From Aeromicrobium sp. A1-2 (GTDB taxonomy: Bacteria; Actinomycetota; Actinomycetes; Propionibacteriales; Nocardioidaceae): DNA of 64,000 nt. Shown piece after piece: positions 63,907-64,000 of the stretch (positions are counted from its first letter, which is position 1; each line of letters opens with the position of its first letter). The translations under genes and the position numbers were made by a program. The notes beneath the pieces are model-generated. The model saw nothing but the letters and a program-made list of their open reading frames with translations, had not been told where the DNA came from and ran no database searches. The stretch is from positions 2,170,001-2,234,000 of the forward strand of contig NZ_CP027482.1 of assembly GCF_003443875.1 (NCBI RefSeq). Reading direction: 5' to 3'.

Positions 63907-64000
63907 TCAGGACTTGTGCGAGACCGTCTCGCCGTACTTCTGCTCGAGCTCGAGCACACGCGCTTCGAGCTCACTGATCTTCAGGACTCGGCGATCCGGC
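63907..64000 (-). CDS. C-terminal end of a coiled-coil protein (partial)
   Basis: 31 codons remain in the window, ending with KYGETVSHKS. The stretch LKISELEARVLELEQKYGE shows heptad leucines, so the protein ends in a coiled coil, as in many dimerising proteins. The rest lies beyond the window. Same strand as the unknown gene at 62998-63825. Confidence 0.55.
   Translation of the reverse strand, partial: PDRRVLKISELEARVLELEQKYGETVSHKS

Overview
The window is chromosomal DNA from a high-GC actinobacterium. WhiB, PdtaS, Kgd, AosR, CysO/Mec and bL37 genes are all present, and many genes start leaderless from a TAGGCT-like -10 box. Gene content and style suggest the Nocardioidaceae (an Aeromicrobium- or Nocardioides-like organism); this is an inference, since no rRNA is present. 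Gene density is high, with many 1-11 bp overlaps.

Layout. 1-7.0 kb: kgd with a DUF6104 partner, an oxidoreductase, malic enzyme. 7.0-27.8 kb: a block that follows the order of Mycobacterium tuberculosis Rv3219-Rv3228 (whiB1, pdtaS, sigR/rsrA = SigH/RshA, SRAP peptidase, aroA, rsgA), interrupted at 9.9-18.2 kb by a ThDP enzyme and an iron-box-controlled operon. That operon holds a ferric ABC transporter and a large AMP-ligase/carrier/acyltransferase fusion. 27.8-44.9 kb: a Zur-boxed alternative bL36, RibD-like reductase, acyl-CoA dehydrogenase, amine oxidase, OYE, the histidine phosphatase/DUF3090/SCO1664 trio, a malyl-CoA lyase/thioesterase-like pair, a small-peptide locus and a FUSC protein.

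45.4-48.8 kb is the only clear accessory segment: tRNA-Leu(UAG), an IS481-family element with a 15-bp target duplication of the tRNA 3' end, and an AbiE-type toxin-antitoxin pair. The transposase carries three frameshifts and the toxin one; all four look like loss of a single C from a C-run. 48.8-62.1 kb: benE, trmL, then a second block matching M. tuberculosis Rv1330-Rv1341 (rdgB, rph, MBL hydrolase, murI, cysM, cysO, mec, aosR, clpS, pncB), with prs and a pseudogene remnant inserted. 62-64 kb: a ZIP transporter behind a CsoR-like palindrome, an unknown protein and the tail of another gene.

Themes. Redox and sulfur control: SigR has a recognisable autoregulatory SigR promoter and two possible start sites, and AosR sits with the CysO/Mec/CysM cysteine pathway that thiol stress demands. 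Metal control: predicted DtxR/IdeR, Zur and CsoR-type operators each sit in front of a fitting gene. The least explained parts are the iron-regulated ligase-carrier-acyltransferase fusion, the sigma/anti-sigma/membrane fusion at 21.3 kb, and the 31-residue peptide unit at 43.2 kb.
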